Source: Alteromonas marina (lineage in GTDB: Bacteria; Pseudomonadota; Gammaproteobacteria; Enterobacterales; Alteromonadaceae). From it: 64,000 bases of DNA. The position numbers were made by a program, and so were the translations under genes. The notes under the pieces are model-generated. The model was given only the letters and a program-made list of their open reading frames with translations. It was not told the DNA's origin and ran no database searches. How positions within the stretch are numbered: the first letter of the stretch is position 1; each line of letters opens with the position of its first letter. The stretch is taken from contig NZ_JWLW01000012.1 in the NCBI RefSeq assembly GCF_000808575.1, forward strand, positions 62,001 to 126,000, written 5' to 3'. This document shows positions 32,906 to 41,870 of this stretch, one piece after another.

Positions 32906-33943
32906 CTAATTACCCTTGTATTCTTTAAGTATTTTCTTGATTTTTGATTTGACGGCATTGGGCATGATAATTCTTATTAAACGCCCTAATAAAGAATGCT
33001 CTTCTGTCATCAAATCAATGTGAGGTACATCCGCTTCACTCCCGTCTGTTAAAGAAAAGAAATCTTCTATTTTTTTGAATACCTCATTAAGTCGAACTTC
33101 AACACTACGCTCGCGATATATGTCTAAAAATGAATAATCACTAGGAATTGGTGTACCTGTTTCAAGCGAATTGAGAATTTGCTTTACATCATATGCAACA
33201 GAATAAACACCAACCTGCCCAGAGTTAAAACCTGGATCAAGATAATCAGACAATGCATCGTTGATACTGGAGTAAACAATACACCCGCAAGCTAATGCTT
33301 CAAGGGGGGGTAAGCCAAACCCCTCAGTCGTCTTCATGCGAACCCAATGACCTACCGAATCATACAGGTAAACTTTCGAACGACGAAAATATGGAGATAG
33401 CGACTCTACCCATTCATCCAACACAACGACATTGCAGTGCTTACTGAGTTCCGGCGCTAATGTATTTATTAGATAATCAGAAGACTTTCGTTTTTGAATA
33501 AATACATCAATATCTTTTTCCGTATCATCAGCGTAAAACTCTGAATCAAGCACATTGGGTACGGTGAAAATAGGGTTTCTTGGATTCAGTCGTCCACGAA
33601 TAGCTTGAGTATTCTTGCTCACGCAAACAATGGGCACGCCATCATCAAGTTCTAAATCCCAGCCGGTACTATGAGCAAAATAAACGACTTTTAGGCCTCT
33701 AGAACGAAGTCTTTTTGCTAGGTCGGTTACATGAGGCCCCCAATGAATAACAAAAATACAACTAGAAAGCGTGTTATCTGAAGTAAAGATGTCATCTAAA
33801 TTCCTGTACCGTTCATCCGGAGTTCGGTATGTGATTATCTCAGCTTCAGTGAAGTTTTTACATAAGTCGTAAAACCGAATTTGGGCGAGATGCCCACCGG
33901 ATTGGATGTCTGCATCTGGCACAAGAAACATGAGTTTCATCAT
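32906..33943 (-). CDS. GT-B glycosyltransferase-like protein
   Basis: 345 residues. LMFLVPDADIQSGGHLAQIRFYD at the N-terminus (motif about 4-26), then IFVIHWGPHVTDLAKRL, VYFAHSTGWDLE and the C-terminal KTTEGFGLPPLEALACGCIVYSS (about 206-228; the E-x7-E-like donor loop) indicate a GT4-like fold. A basic C-terminal tail follows. It is the last gene of the minus operon, with a 107-bp gap from the pyruvyl-transferase gene. Donor and acceptor unknown. Confidence 0.78.
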   Translation of the reverse strand: MMKLMFLVPDADIQSGGHLAQIRFYDLCKNFTEAEIITYRTPDERYRNLDDIFTSDNTLSSCIFVIHWGPHVTDLAKRLRSRGLKVVYFAHSTGWDLELDDGVPIVCVSKNTQAIRGRLNPRNPIFTVPNVLDSEFYADDTEKDIDVFIQKRKSSDYLINTLAPELSKHCNVVVLDEWVESLSPYFRRSKVYLYDSVGHWVRMKTTEGFGLPPLEALACGCIVYSSINDALSDYLDPGFNSGQVGVYSVAYDVKQILNSLETGTPIPSDYSFLDIYRERSVEVRLNEVFKKIEDFFSLTDGSEADVPHIDLMTEEHSLLGRLIRIIMPNAVKSKIKKILKEYKGN

Positions 33944-34050
33944 AAGTTAACTATTCCTTCGCATTGGAGGCTAGAGTGCTTGTTGCTTCAAGTAGTTAAT
34001 TAACTAAAATTTGTTTGAACAAAGAAGCGCACATTAAAAATTATGCAATA

Positions 34051-35283
34051 TCACCGAGTCAATTTAGTATAAATTTCATACAGAAAGTTAATGGTATACA
34101 GAATCCAGAGTTTAGGATGTAAAAGTCTCCATCGAGACCGCGGCTTTCGTTGTACGATAAGTTCACTGAGCCGCCCATAGCTTGTCGCCTTATCTTTAAA
34201 GAAATCACAAGCCTTTTGAGTTTGTTCAACGGCGAGATCATAATTACCCATTATTTTGTCGAATTTCGAATAGAGTCCCTCAGCGGTCAATTCTTGTAAA
34301 GGGAGACCACAATCACTTATGCCCGCATCACTAAGATATGACTCAGATTTCAAGTTGTATGTCAGACCGATGAACGGAGTAGCGACAAGGGTAGAAAATA
34401 TCATGGCATGTAACCTACAACAAATCGCCATGTGAGCTTTATCGAAAATTGACATAACCTCATCTAAAGAAACTGCACTGGTGATGATTTGCGTGCTATT
34501 TTTGTTCGTCATATGAGATTGTATAATTTCGCAAATGTAAGTATCTGCAATTTCATCAGGACTATTTCCAACCTTAGACACCGTATTGTATTCGTCTGCC
34601 ATCGATACAAATACTACATTCATTCCGTACGTAGAGATTATTCTGTCAAGAGTTACCGCGATATTTTTATATTCTTTTGTTCCCCATTTGCTTGAATTAA
34701 ATTCAGGCGATCTAATCGACATAGCGATGAATTTATCTGGCAAATCCAGTGTACAATTTCGATATTGAGGAGTTAGTAATTTTGCGCCATGGGCAAATGT
34801 TAAATCGGATACTTCGGTAAGTTGCGACTGATTAAGACCTAACTCAATTAATTTTTTTGCGCTATTCGAATCTCGAATAAATGCGAGTGCTACATTAGGA
34901 AGGCTGTATTTAAGGAATAGCATTCCCAACTTGCTTACATGTTTCAAATTTACCCCAGCACCAACAAAAAAAGTAGGCGTGTGGGTTATCCTAGCCATCG
35001 CAAGTAATAACAAGTTATTTGAAGCGGTAATGACATCTCCCCCGCCAAGGATGAGCGCGTCTGATTTTCTCAATGCCAGTAAAAAAGCAAAAAAATTAGA
35101 AGCGCTGCCCATGTTTTTGATATTTAAATACTCTACGACATTTTCATGAGACTCTGATTGAGTACAAACATCTATAACTTCCACATTACTTTTTAGCAAT
35201 TTCAAAAGAGATATTAGTAGTGCATGATCCCCTTTATTTTGACTGGTCGCATGAACATGCATCAAAAGCGTCTTTTTCACCAA
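34051..35283 (-). CDS. Polysaccharide pyruvyl transferase family protein
   Basis: 410 residues. It shows MHVHATSQNKGDHALLISLL at the N-terminus, ALILGGGDVI (about 75-84), TPTFFVGAGVNLKH, FIRDSNSAKKL, then the late AHMAICCRLHAMIFSTLVATPFIGL (motif about 279-303), the conserved pattern of CsaB/WcaK-like enzymes. These add ketal pyruvate from phosphoenolpyruvate to sugars, introducing negative charge. No signal peptide, so it acts on cytoplasmic intermediates. About 100-bp gaps on each side differ from the tight spacing elsewhere in the operon, so it may have been added later. Confidence 0.87.
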   Translation of the reverse strand: MVKKTLLMHVHATSQNKGDHALLISLLKLLKSNVEVIDVCTQSESHENVVEYLNIKNMGSASNFFAFLLALRKSDALILGGGDVITASNNLLLLAMARITHTPTFFVGAGVNLKHVSKLGMLFLKYSLPNVALAFIRDSNSAKKLIELGLNQSQLTEVSDLTFAHGAKLLTPQYRNCTLDLPDKFIAMSIRSPEFNSSKWGTKEYKNIAVTLDRIISTYGMNVVFVSMADEYNTVSKVGNSPDEIADTYICEIIQSHMTNKNSTQIITSAVSLDEVMSIFDKAHMAICCRLHAMIFSTLVATPFIGLTYNLKSESYLSDAGISDCGLPLQELTAEGLYSKFDKIMGNYDLAVEQTQKACDFFKDKATSYGRLSELIVQRKPRSRWRLLHPKLWILYTINFLYEIYTKLTR

Positions 35284-35387
35284 AAAGCTCCCGTTTAATA
35301 GAAAGTAGACCCACTAGTTTTAATTTAACCACTAAAAAAGCGCACTCAATTTTTATTTGCAATGGCCTTTACAATATTTTTTACCTG

Positions 35388-36542
35388 TCACTCTGGCGAA
35401 GCTAATAAGGAAACAAATTTTTCTTTATGCGTTTCCCAACTAAACATATGCTGTGTGTGTGTGCTGATATTGTTGTTCTGCAATAATGCGCAATTTTTTA
35501 ATGCAATTGGTAACGCCGTCTCTATAGCTTGTGGTGATGAACAATCAATAATAAACCCTGTTTCACCCGCTTGGAGTGTTTCAGACGTCCCTCCAGAGTC
35601 TCCCGCGATCACTGGCTTTCCGCACGCTTGAGCCTCAACTAAAACCATGCCAAAGCCCTCAATATCATTTTGAATCGTTCGATTAGGCAAAATAAACACA
35701 TTGCACTGTTGGTAAGCGTTAATTAAATCGGTATCGTCAAAGTTAGTATGAATGAATACACTCTCTTGTAGCTTGTGCTTTTCTACAAGATGTCGCAAAT
35801 TTTCGAGTTCATCGCCTCTGCCGACAATAACATACTGAAGCTGAGGTACTTTTTCGAGAAGTCTAGGCATCGCTTCTATGAGAAAATCTTGCCCTTTTCT
35901 TTTTTGCAAGCGGCCTACCGTTAACAATACAAGCGATTCCTTAGCCCAGCCGAATCTTTGCCTTATTTCATTATTCGCGGGAGCAGGTTTAAACGTACTT
36001 GTATCCACACCTGGGTGGAGTACGTCACATTTATCGGTATCAGAAAAACCTAAAGAGGCCACAAGACGTTGGGAATTGTAGCTATTGCAAATTAAAGAGG
36101 TAGCGTGTTTACAGACTTGCTTTACAAGCAGTGATTGCTCTCTACTGGTTGCCGCAGTTTCAACATCTTCACCGTGTACGAAGCAACGGTATGGCGTTCC
36201 TGTCAGCAGTTTAACAATCCACGCGGTTATCCCTTCGTGAATAACTCTGCCGCAATGAATTTCATCGATACTATGCTGCTTGACTAACTTCACCAATTTT
36301 CTCACGTTGGCGAAATAAAACCGCAACCCCGAAATACTTTTAATCCCCCATTCAGGATTGGCTAGCGGTGTGCGTATTACGTGGAGATCGTGAGATTTAT
36401 CAAATTCACACCCTCCTTCGAGGTCATGCGTAACAATGGTCACGTTGTCTTTAGGAAGCCTTGAATACAGTTCCCAAAACCAGCGCCCGCTCCCCCCTTC
36501 AATAGGTGGGAAGTTTTCTGTTAAAAGCAGCACGTTTTTCAT
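35388..36542 (-). CDS. GT4 glycosyltransferase
   Basis: 384 residues, clear GT-B family 4: LLTENFPPIEGGSGRWFWEL at the start, IDEIHCGRVIHEG, FVHGEDVETA, then DVLHPGVDTSTFKP, LTVGRLQKRKGQDFLIEAM, YVIVGRGDELENL and FILPNRTIQNDIEGFGMVLVEAQACGKPVI (donor loop, about 286-313). Cytoplasmic. It starts 5 nt after the beta-helix gene stop, confirming co-transcription with xrtA. Sugar specificity unknown. Confidence 0.92.
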   Translation of the reverse strand: MKNVLLLTENFPPIEGGSGRWFWELYSRLPKDNVTIVTHDLEGGCEFDKSHDLHVIRTPLANPEWGIKSISGLRFYFANVRKLVKLVKQHSIDEIHCGRVIHEGITAWIVKLLTGTPYRCFVHGEDVETAATSREQSLLVKQVCKHATSLICNSYNSQRLVASLGFSDTDKCDVLHPGVDTSTFKPAPANNEIRQRFGWAKESLVLLTVGRLQKRKGQDFLIEAMPRLLEKVPQLQYVIVGRGDELENLRHLVEKHKLQESVFIHTNFDDTDLINAYQQCNVFILPNRTIQNDIEGFGMVLVEAQACGKPVIAGDSGGTSETLQAGETGFIIDCSSPQAIETALPIALKNCALLQNNNISTHTQHMFSWETHKEKFVSLLASPE

Positions 36543-36547
36543 TTTAT

Positions 36548-37837
36548 TTATTGTCGTCCTTCAACAGGATGTTTGTAATCAATAACGTTGAGTAAGTCGG
36601 ATTTTTTGTGGAATTCAATAAGAAATTGCTCTAGCGTCAACATCTCCATATTTGAATTCAAACTAGCAACAGCGCCATCCCGCCCTTGTATGCGTTTATT
36701 TACCATGTTACCGCTAATATCAATCCCGTCAGAGTTGTCCCAGCGATACTCAATAGCATTTTCATAGGGATGCATCTGAAATATTATGTTGTCGGCGACA
36801 GTCAAACCTATATTCCCCTCCGCCATGATACCGACATCAGCAAAAGGGTCGCCATTATTGGTATGATAAATAACATTATTCTTTGCAACCCCCCCTTTGT
36901 GTGCGTAACGTATACCTCTGTTTGGAAGCCTCATACCAAACCCTATAGCACGATCATTATCAATAAAAATATTGTCTGTAACGATATTATTGTCAGCATT
37001 ATCCCAAAAGTGCACAGCATATTGGGCTATACGGTCACTAGGACTAGCAATATCTCTAAAAATACTGTCTTTTACTACCCAGTTCTCCGCGCCTAACGCA
37101 TCGACACCACCGATATAAAAATTGGGGCCAATACCTCGTGTATATTGAAAAATACACCCATCAACAATGCCTCCTAAAGACTTGTTATCTTGGGACTTCT
37201 GAGTTTTATAATTGTAGGACACCTTTAACAACTGCTCGTATGCATCCTGAAAAATCACATGACGAAAATGCGGGTAACTGGCATTAATTTCGCCAGCGAC
37301 TTGAACTAAATGGTTGGGTACATCGGTAAGGGTAACGCCGTCCAACGTAAAGTAATTTGCGTTAACGCGAAAAATGCCTTTTACGCGACCGCTTTTTACC
37401 ATTCCTGTCCCCTTAAGTACAACATCATAAGGGTTGCCAGTGGCAGACTTCACCATAATATGCTCGGCGGTGATATAAATAGTATTGTTGATATTATAGA
37501 TGCCATCTTCAAGCACGATGGCAGTGTAGCCTGTCCTATTGGCTTGCTTCATCGCTTGAAGAAACTCGCTGTCATTGCTTACCCAAACTTCCTTATAACC
37601 TGCCGGTGTAGGAAGGGGAGGAGAAAGATAAACCCGCTTAACTATTGATGCTGATTTATCAGGTCCTTGTACAACCTCTTCGACAAGCCCTTTCTCTTGC
37701 AACTTAGAAACGATGCTCGCTTTTGTATTAAAGTCGATAAAGAAAAAGAAAACTATAGCGGCAATAACAAGACAAAATAAACTGAACCCTAAGCCCATTA
37801 TCATCCCATCAAACAGTTTTTTTAAGACTTTTTTCAT
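36548..37837 (-). CDS. Membrane-anchored right-handed parallel beta-helix protein
   Basis: 429 residues. A single N-terminal helix (about 15-36) anchors a long repetitive beta domain with recurrent patterns: FTLDGVTLTDVPNHLVQV, GIVDGCIFQYTRG, WVVKDSIFRDIASPSD, NNIVTDNIFIDNDRAIG, GVAKNNVIYHTNN and LTVADNIIFQM. This matches the parallel beta-helix fold of chondroitinase-B and alginate-lyase-like (PL6) proteins and pectate-type enzymes. The domain probably faces the periplasm. It lies 46 nt downstream of xrtA and 5 nt before the GT4 gene. A lyase or an epimerase acting on the polymer is plausible; I cannot point to a complete catalytic site. Confidence 0.8.
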   Translation of the reverse strand: MKKVLKKLFDGMIMGLGFSLFCLVIAAIVFFFFIDFNTKASIVSKLQEKGLVEEVVQGPDKSASIVKRVYLSPPLPTPAGYKEVWVSNDSEFLQAMKQANRTGYTAIVLEDGIYNINNTIYITAEHIMVKSATGNPYDVVLKGTGMVKSGRVKGIFRVNANYFTLDGVTLTDVPNHLVQVAGEINASYPHFRHVIFQDAYEQLLKVSYNYKTQKSQDNKSLGGIVDGCIFQYTRGIGPNFYIGGVDALGAENWVVKDSIFRDIASPSDRIAQYAVHFWDNADNNIVTDNIFIDNDRAIGFGMRLPNRGIRYAHKGGVAKNNVIYHTNNGDPFADVGIMAEGNIGLTVADNIIFQMHPYENAIEYRWDNSDGIDISGNMVNKRIQGRDGAVASLNSNMEMLTLEQFLIEFHKKSDLLNVIDYKHPVEGRQ

Positions 37838-37883
37838 ATCAATTCACTGCGCATTAGAATTTTAAACGAAACAAACACAGATA

Positions 37884-39407
37884 CTAATCGCGTATCGGAG
37901 CGCCAGGCGCTGAAAACGACTTCATCAGTACGTTTACTGTGAAGGAAAGCGACGCCATTGAGGGGCTCGATACAATAACTAATCCACCTGATGTTGGCTT
38001 TCCTTGCAACGATAAATAAACTTGGTACAGTTTTGCTTTGACCTCGTTGTTAAATACCTTCCCGTTAATAAGATACCATGAGGAAACATAGCGAGTAGAC
38101 CCTGTGGGGTTAGCAATCTTAACACCCGATACCATCTCTACTTCTCCTTCAGGGATAGCCACAGAAATAGCCTCGACTCTCGACCAGTCATTGGGGGAAA
38201 ACAAGCGATGTAACGAGCTAACGAGTTCGCCGTCCACGTCATTGAACCAAGCGTGAACAACTGTAGAGCATGTACCTGATACTTTTATACCTTGAGAGGT
38301 TAAACGGGTAGGCTGTTGCAATAACGGTTTCCATGGATCGTATTTATCACAATACCAGTTTTTTGGCAGTTGATTAAAAATAGGCTGGTCCACGCCACCA
38401 ATTGACGCGGTATTCTTAATGACCCAAAAAACCCAGGTTATACTTGCGACTAGTAAAAGTGCTACACCACTCACTTTTTTCCATTCTATCGCTAGCTCAA
38501 TGAGCGTATGCGGTGTTGGGGTGCTTGAAGACTGCTTCTTCCTCATCAACTCACCTAACCCCAATAAGCACACAATCACAAAGGCAAAGAAGAACCAGCC
38601 ATATATTAAATGGTCAGCACCTGCCGCGTACTCCATATCTGTCCAATAAGCGATAAGAATAATGCCGTACACGCGCACGATATTAGCGAGAATAGGAAAA
38701 ATAAGGGAAATAAGTACAAAGGTAGTTCTTCTTTTTGCCGAATTTAGATTAAGGTAGGCATATAGGCTGCCAATGACAAAACTGGCAATAAAGAAACTTA
38801 CACCTGAGCAAGCCTCTGCTACGAGGAAGCGTCCCTGGGGAATTTCAATGTAAAGCCCGCTTCTATATAAGGGAATACCCGTCAAATTTAATAAGGCTAC
38901 CGAGCCATCTGCGGCTATTTCCTGTAAGTAAGGTATTAACTGCTCTCCTACAGGTACACTAAATAGCATGAAGCAAAGTGGGAAGAGAATAACCCGTGTG
39001 GCTTGAGTACCCAACAAGAACCAAATAAGTGAGGGTAAAAGTGTAAAGGTAGCTAGATGCATAAAAAGGCGAATATCACCTGCTACACCAACCACATACA
39101 GAAACAGACTCGGTAATATTAAGGTTAGGGAAAGTAAAGAAGGTTTAATGGGAGTATTCAGTAACCTTTTTCTTTGTAAATATATGAGATAAAAGGCACC
39201 AGGAACAATAAAGAACCCGTGATTGAATATCTCATTGCCCCACCAAATATCGACAACAGTAACTAGACCTTGCCAACAAAAAATCCCCCAGAGCAAGAAT
39301 AAAAGACAACTTTGCCATACTAGAGGAATAAGTGCCTTATTATTAAAGCCTTCTTCGTGTTTTGAGGATAAGGGCAGTGAAGCGTCTTTGTTTGAATCAT
39401 CTTTCAC
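37884..39407 (-). CDS. xrtA: Exosortase A fused to EpsI domain
   Basis: 507 residues from GTG 39407. The N-terminal part has about eight membrane helices and the exosortase active-site residues in order: Cys200 in VAEACSG, Arg245 in ANIVR and His266 in ADHLIYGW. This Cys/Arg/His triad is established as essential for the family. After residue about 310 another helix precedes a periplasmic domain of about 180 residues matching EpsI, a common fusion in XrtA proteins. It would cleave the sorting tail of PEP-CTERM proteins such as that at 10570-11610 on the inner membrane. It lies 53 nt after the deacetylase gene and 46 nt before the beta-helix gene. Confidence 0.95.
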   Translation of the reverse strand: MKDDSNKDASLPLSSKHEEGFNNKALIPLVWQSCLLFLLWGIFCWQGLVTVVDIWWGNEIFNHGFFIVPGAFYLIYLQRKRLLNTPIKPSLLSLTLILPSLFLYVVGVAGDIRLFMHLATFTLLPSLIWFLLGTQATRVILFPLCFMLFSVPVGEQLIPYLQEIAADGSVALLNLTGIPLYRSGLYIEIPQGRFLVAEACSGVSFFIASFVIGSLYAYLNLNSAKRRTTFVLISLIFPILANIVRVYGIILIAYWTDMEYAAGADHLIYGWFFFAFVIVCLLGLGELMRKKQSSSTPTPHTLIELAIEWKKVSGVALLLVASITWVFWVIKNTASIGGVDQPIFNQLPKNWYCDKYDPWKPLLQQPTRLTSQGIKVSGTCSTVVHAWFNDVDGELVSSLHRLFSPNDWSRVEAISVAIPEGEVEMVSGVKIANPTGSTRYVSSWYLINGKVFNNEVKAKLYQVYLSLQGKPTSGGLVIVSSPSMASLSFTVNVLMKSFSAPGAPIRD

Positions 39408-39460
39408 AGTCTAATACATCCTTGAACCAACACGTCAATAATCATTTGGCGCTTGCCACG

Positions 39461-40306
39461 TTACGCTTGAGAAATACCATAAGCTTCTTTCATGGTACCC
39501 CACTTATAGTCATTGAGTAATTTTACTACTTTACCTTCCATGCGAGATAAATTGACGTAATGCCTAAATTTAGAACGCAGAGGCGCTGACTTTATTGCGG
39601 GTTGTTCTGGATCTATTTCCCAAGGATGGAAATAAAAGTTATAAGGATGGGGCTCTTCATTCATAAAACGCTGGATACGCTTTTTGGATAAGCGATAAGG
39701 GTATAACCTAAAGTAACCACCTCCTCCTATACCGGTATTAGCGTTATTTTTGCGCAATGTAGGAATTGGAATTTCAACGATTCCCTCTGGCCTGTCATAT
39801 TTAAATCTGGGCCATTCAGGCACGCCATATAAATCATGCTCTATGGGATACGTACTCGATGAGTAGACAAAGCCCTGCTCTTTAAGTACTTCGTAAACCC
39901 ACGTATTTGTGTCATTCACTGAGAAGCTGGGCGCGCGATAACCAATCACTTTCACGCCTGAAATATCTTCCAATATGGCTTTACTTTCGGCAACGTCACT
40001 AAACAATTGCTCGCGAGACATCGTAGTCGCGCGCTTATGCGCTAAGCCGTGACTGGCTAATTCATGGCCTTCATTAACCAATCGTTTTATGACGTCTGGA
40101 CAGCGCTTTGCCACCCAACCTAAGGTAAAAAAGGTGGCTTTTACATCATTCTCAGCAAATAAATCGAGTAATCTGTGGGTATTATCCCCCACCCGCAGGC
40201 TTATGCTATCCCAATCCTTTCTATCAATAACCCCTTCAAAAGCAGAAACCTGAAAGTAATCTTCAACATCCACTGTCATCGCATTTAGGCGATTGTCTAG
40301 CTTCAT
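39461..40306 (-). CDS. XrtA system polysaccharide deacetylase
   Basis: 281 residues with the NodB fold in the exosortase A variant: AMTVDVEDYFQVSAFEG (about 9-25, catalytic/metal Asp), VKATFFTLGWVAKRCPD, HELASHGLAHKRATTM (metal His pair about 83 and 87), VIGYRAPSFSVN and FYFHPWEIDPEQP. This family is nearly restricted to XrtA loci and is thought to remove acetyl groups from the polysaccharide. No signal peptide is visible. It starts 2 nt after the EpsB stop. ATG 40279 is an alternative closer to the domain start. Confidence 0.93.
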   Translation of the reverse strand: MKLDNRLNAMTVDVEDYFQVSAFEGVIDRKDWDSISLRVGDNTHRLLDLFAENDVKATFFTLGWVAKRCPDVIKRLVNEGHELASHGLAHKRATTMSREQLFSDVAESKAILEDISGVKVIGYRAPSFSVNDTNTWVYEVLKEQGFVYSSSTYPIEHDLYGVPEWPRFKYDRPEGIVEIPIPTLRKNNANTGIGGGGYFRLYPYRLSKKRIQRFMNEEPHPYNFYFHPWEIDPEQPAIKSAPLRSKFRHYVNLSRMEGKVVKLLNDYKWGTMKEAYGISQA

Positions 40307-40308
40307 AG

Positions 40309-41721
40309 TTATCGCCCTTTCCCAAAAAGCACAATTTCAACTGTACGAATTAAAATTAAAATATCTAACAGTAAACTTTGGTGCTTTACGTAATATAAGT
40401 CGAACTTCAATTTTTCCATAGAGTCCTCTACGCTAGCGCCGTAGGGATAATTGAGCTGAGCCCACCCTGCTAAACCCGGTTTAACATTATGTCTTTGGTT
40501 GTAATACGGTACTTCGCGCACAAGTTGTTCAACAAACTGCGGGCGCTCTGGGCGAGGTCCGATAAATGCCATTTCGCCTTTAAATACATTTAAAAGCTGT
40601 GGTAATTCGTCTACGCGGTACTTTCTAATGAAGTGGCCAATGCGGGTAACGCGGTCATCATTCTGGCTAGCCCATTTAGCTCCATCTTTTTCGGCGTCAG
40701 GTCGCATACTTCGGAATTTGATTATTTTAAAAAGCTTTCCATTTAAACCTACTCTCTCTTGCTTATAAAAAACGGACACACCTGTACGCCTTCCATCATC
40801 GCAATAAATAATGAGCGCTGTAACAAGCATGATTGGCCAGACGAAGAGAAAGATAAAAAAGGCTAATATAGCATTAAGCGTATAATCCAGCGCATCTCGC
40901 AAGTAGTTTTGGCTTTGGAAACCGTTGGAATAGATGACCCAGCTCGGGTACATGAGATTCACTACGATTTGCCCTGTTTCCCTTTCCATGAAATCCAAAA
41001 GTTCAGTAACTTCAATACCTCTAAGCCTACAGTCGAAAAGCACTTCTACCGGAAGTGTTCCTCGACGTTGGTCGCAGGCAATAACTATCTCTTCAATTTC
41101 ATTGTCTGCAATAAACTGCTGAAAGCTCTCATCCACTTTTAAGTGGATTATCTTTTCTTTCTTTATACCGTCTTCGCGGTTGTCACCCGGAATAGGAATA
41201 AAACCAACTAATTCAAACCCTATTCGGTCAACATCTCTACGCATACGCTTTTCAATAATTGAAGCTCTCTCTCCGGCTCCTAAAACCAATATACGCACTT
41301 TCCCTAAACCTAATAATCCCAGGCGGTTTGTAAAATACCTGAAAACAACTAAGGTAATTATTATTGAGCTAACAGATGCTGGCAGAAAGTAAGAATCCAT
41401 GACCAAGTCGTCAAAAAATGCACGACTTAACACTTCGACTAAAAAATAGCTCAGGCCAACACTTACAAATATACGACGGATTATACCCCGAAAGGTTTCT
41501 CGTAATTTCGCTTCATATAAGCCAACTGATAGCGAGCATAGTAAAATTGAAACGGTAAGCATCCCCACATTTATAATCAGCTTTTCCACCGCTACATTTG
41601 GTGACATGCCAATCTGTGTAAGGATAAAATGAGAAATATAGCCCATGTAAGCAATTAGCAACGCTTCTGTTATTACTAGTATATTTGAGCGTTTATTTTG
41701 ATTGCGCTTGTTTACTGCCAC
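40309..41721 (-). CDS. XrtA-associated priming sugar-phosphate transferase (EpsB/WcaJ-like)
   Basis: 470 residues: four or five N-terminal membrane helices, a central nucleotide-binding-like domain (LVLGAGERASIIEKRM, about 145-160), then a membrane segment and the C-terminal bacterial sugar transferase domain with KIIKFRSMRPDAEKDGAKW, DELPQLLNVFKGEMAFIGPRPERP and PGLAGWAQLNYPYG. Members transfer a sugar phosphate from a UDP-sugar to undecaprenyl phosphate, starting each repeat unit. It is the first gene of the minus operon, divergent from the export genes, behind a recognisable promoter. Confidence 0.94.
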   Translation of the reverse strand: MAVNKRNQNKRSNILVITEALLIAYMGYISHFILTQIGMSPNVAVEKLIINVGMLTVSILLCSLSVGLYEAKLRETFRGIIRRIFVSVGLSYFLVEVLSRAFFDDLVMDSYFLPASVSSIIITLVVFRYFTNRLGLLGLGKVRILVLGAGERASIIEKRMRRDVDRIGFELVGFIPIPGDNREDGIKKEKIIHLKVDESFQQFIADNEIEEIVIACDQRRGTLPVEVLFDCRLRGIEVTELLDFMERETGQIVVNLMYPSWVIYSNGFQSQNYLRDALDYTLNAILAFFIFLFVWPIMLVTALIIYCDDGRRTGVSVFYKQERVGLNGKLFKIIKFRSMRPDAEKDGAKWASQNDDRVTRIGHFIRKYRVDELPQLLNVFKGEMAFIGPRPERPQFVEQLVREVPYYNQRHNVKPGLAGWAQLNYPYGASVEDSMEKLKFDLYYVKHQSLLLDILILIRTVEIVLFGKGR

Positions 41722-41775
41722 CCCTGGCCCCCTAAAACTACGGCGTTTTTCCCATCATAAAGGGATTTATTCCAA

Positions 41776-41804
41776 TAGACTAGAATTGATATTGGCATTA
41801 TAGT
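41776..41804 (+). promoter_or_regulatory. Candidate sigma-70 promoter for the export operon
   Basis: TAGACT, 17 bp, TATAGT. The -10 is good and the -35 matches four of six consensus bases. It overlaps the -10 of the divergent minus-strand promoter, so the two may compete. ATG 41871 is about 67 bp downstream. Confidence 0.4.
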
Positions 41805-41824
41805 GACATTTCCCGTAGGGTAAA
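41797..41824 (-). promoter_or_regulatory. Candidate sigma-70 promoter for the epsB-xrtA operon
   Basis: Read on the minus strand: TTTACC, 16 bp, then a perfect TATAAT. The start codon of the priming transferase gene lies about 75 bp downstream. Confidence 0.5.
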
Positions 41825-41870
41825 CGACAAAAGCCAACTATTAACCATAATGAGTGTAGGATGATCTCTT

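Noticed and set aside
36686-37096. Plus-strand 136-codon frame opposite the beta-helix gene
   Set aside because: Antisense to a coding repeat region, isoleucine/asparagine-rich by composition, no independent support.
37884-37910. Short Ala-Pro-Gly sequence at the end of XrtA, looking like a PEP-like tail
   Set aside because: It lacks the hydrophobic helix and basic end of a sorting tail and is simply the EpsI C-terminus.
39383-39407. A longer ATG start for xrtA
   Set aside because: The frame opens with GTG 39407 and AAGGAT upstream; no suitable in-frame ATG precedes it.
41787-41808. Possible sigma-54 element TTGGCATTATAGTGAC before the export gene
   Set aside because: There is GG but no GC at the required 10-bp distance.
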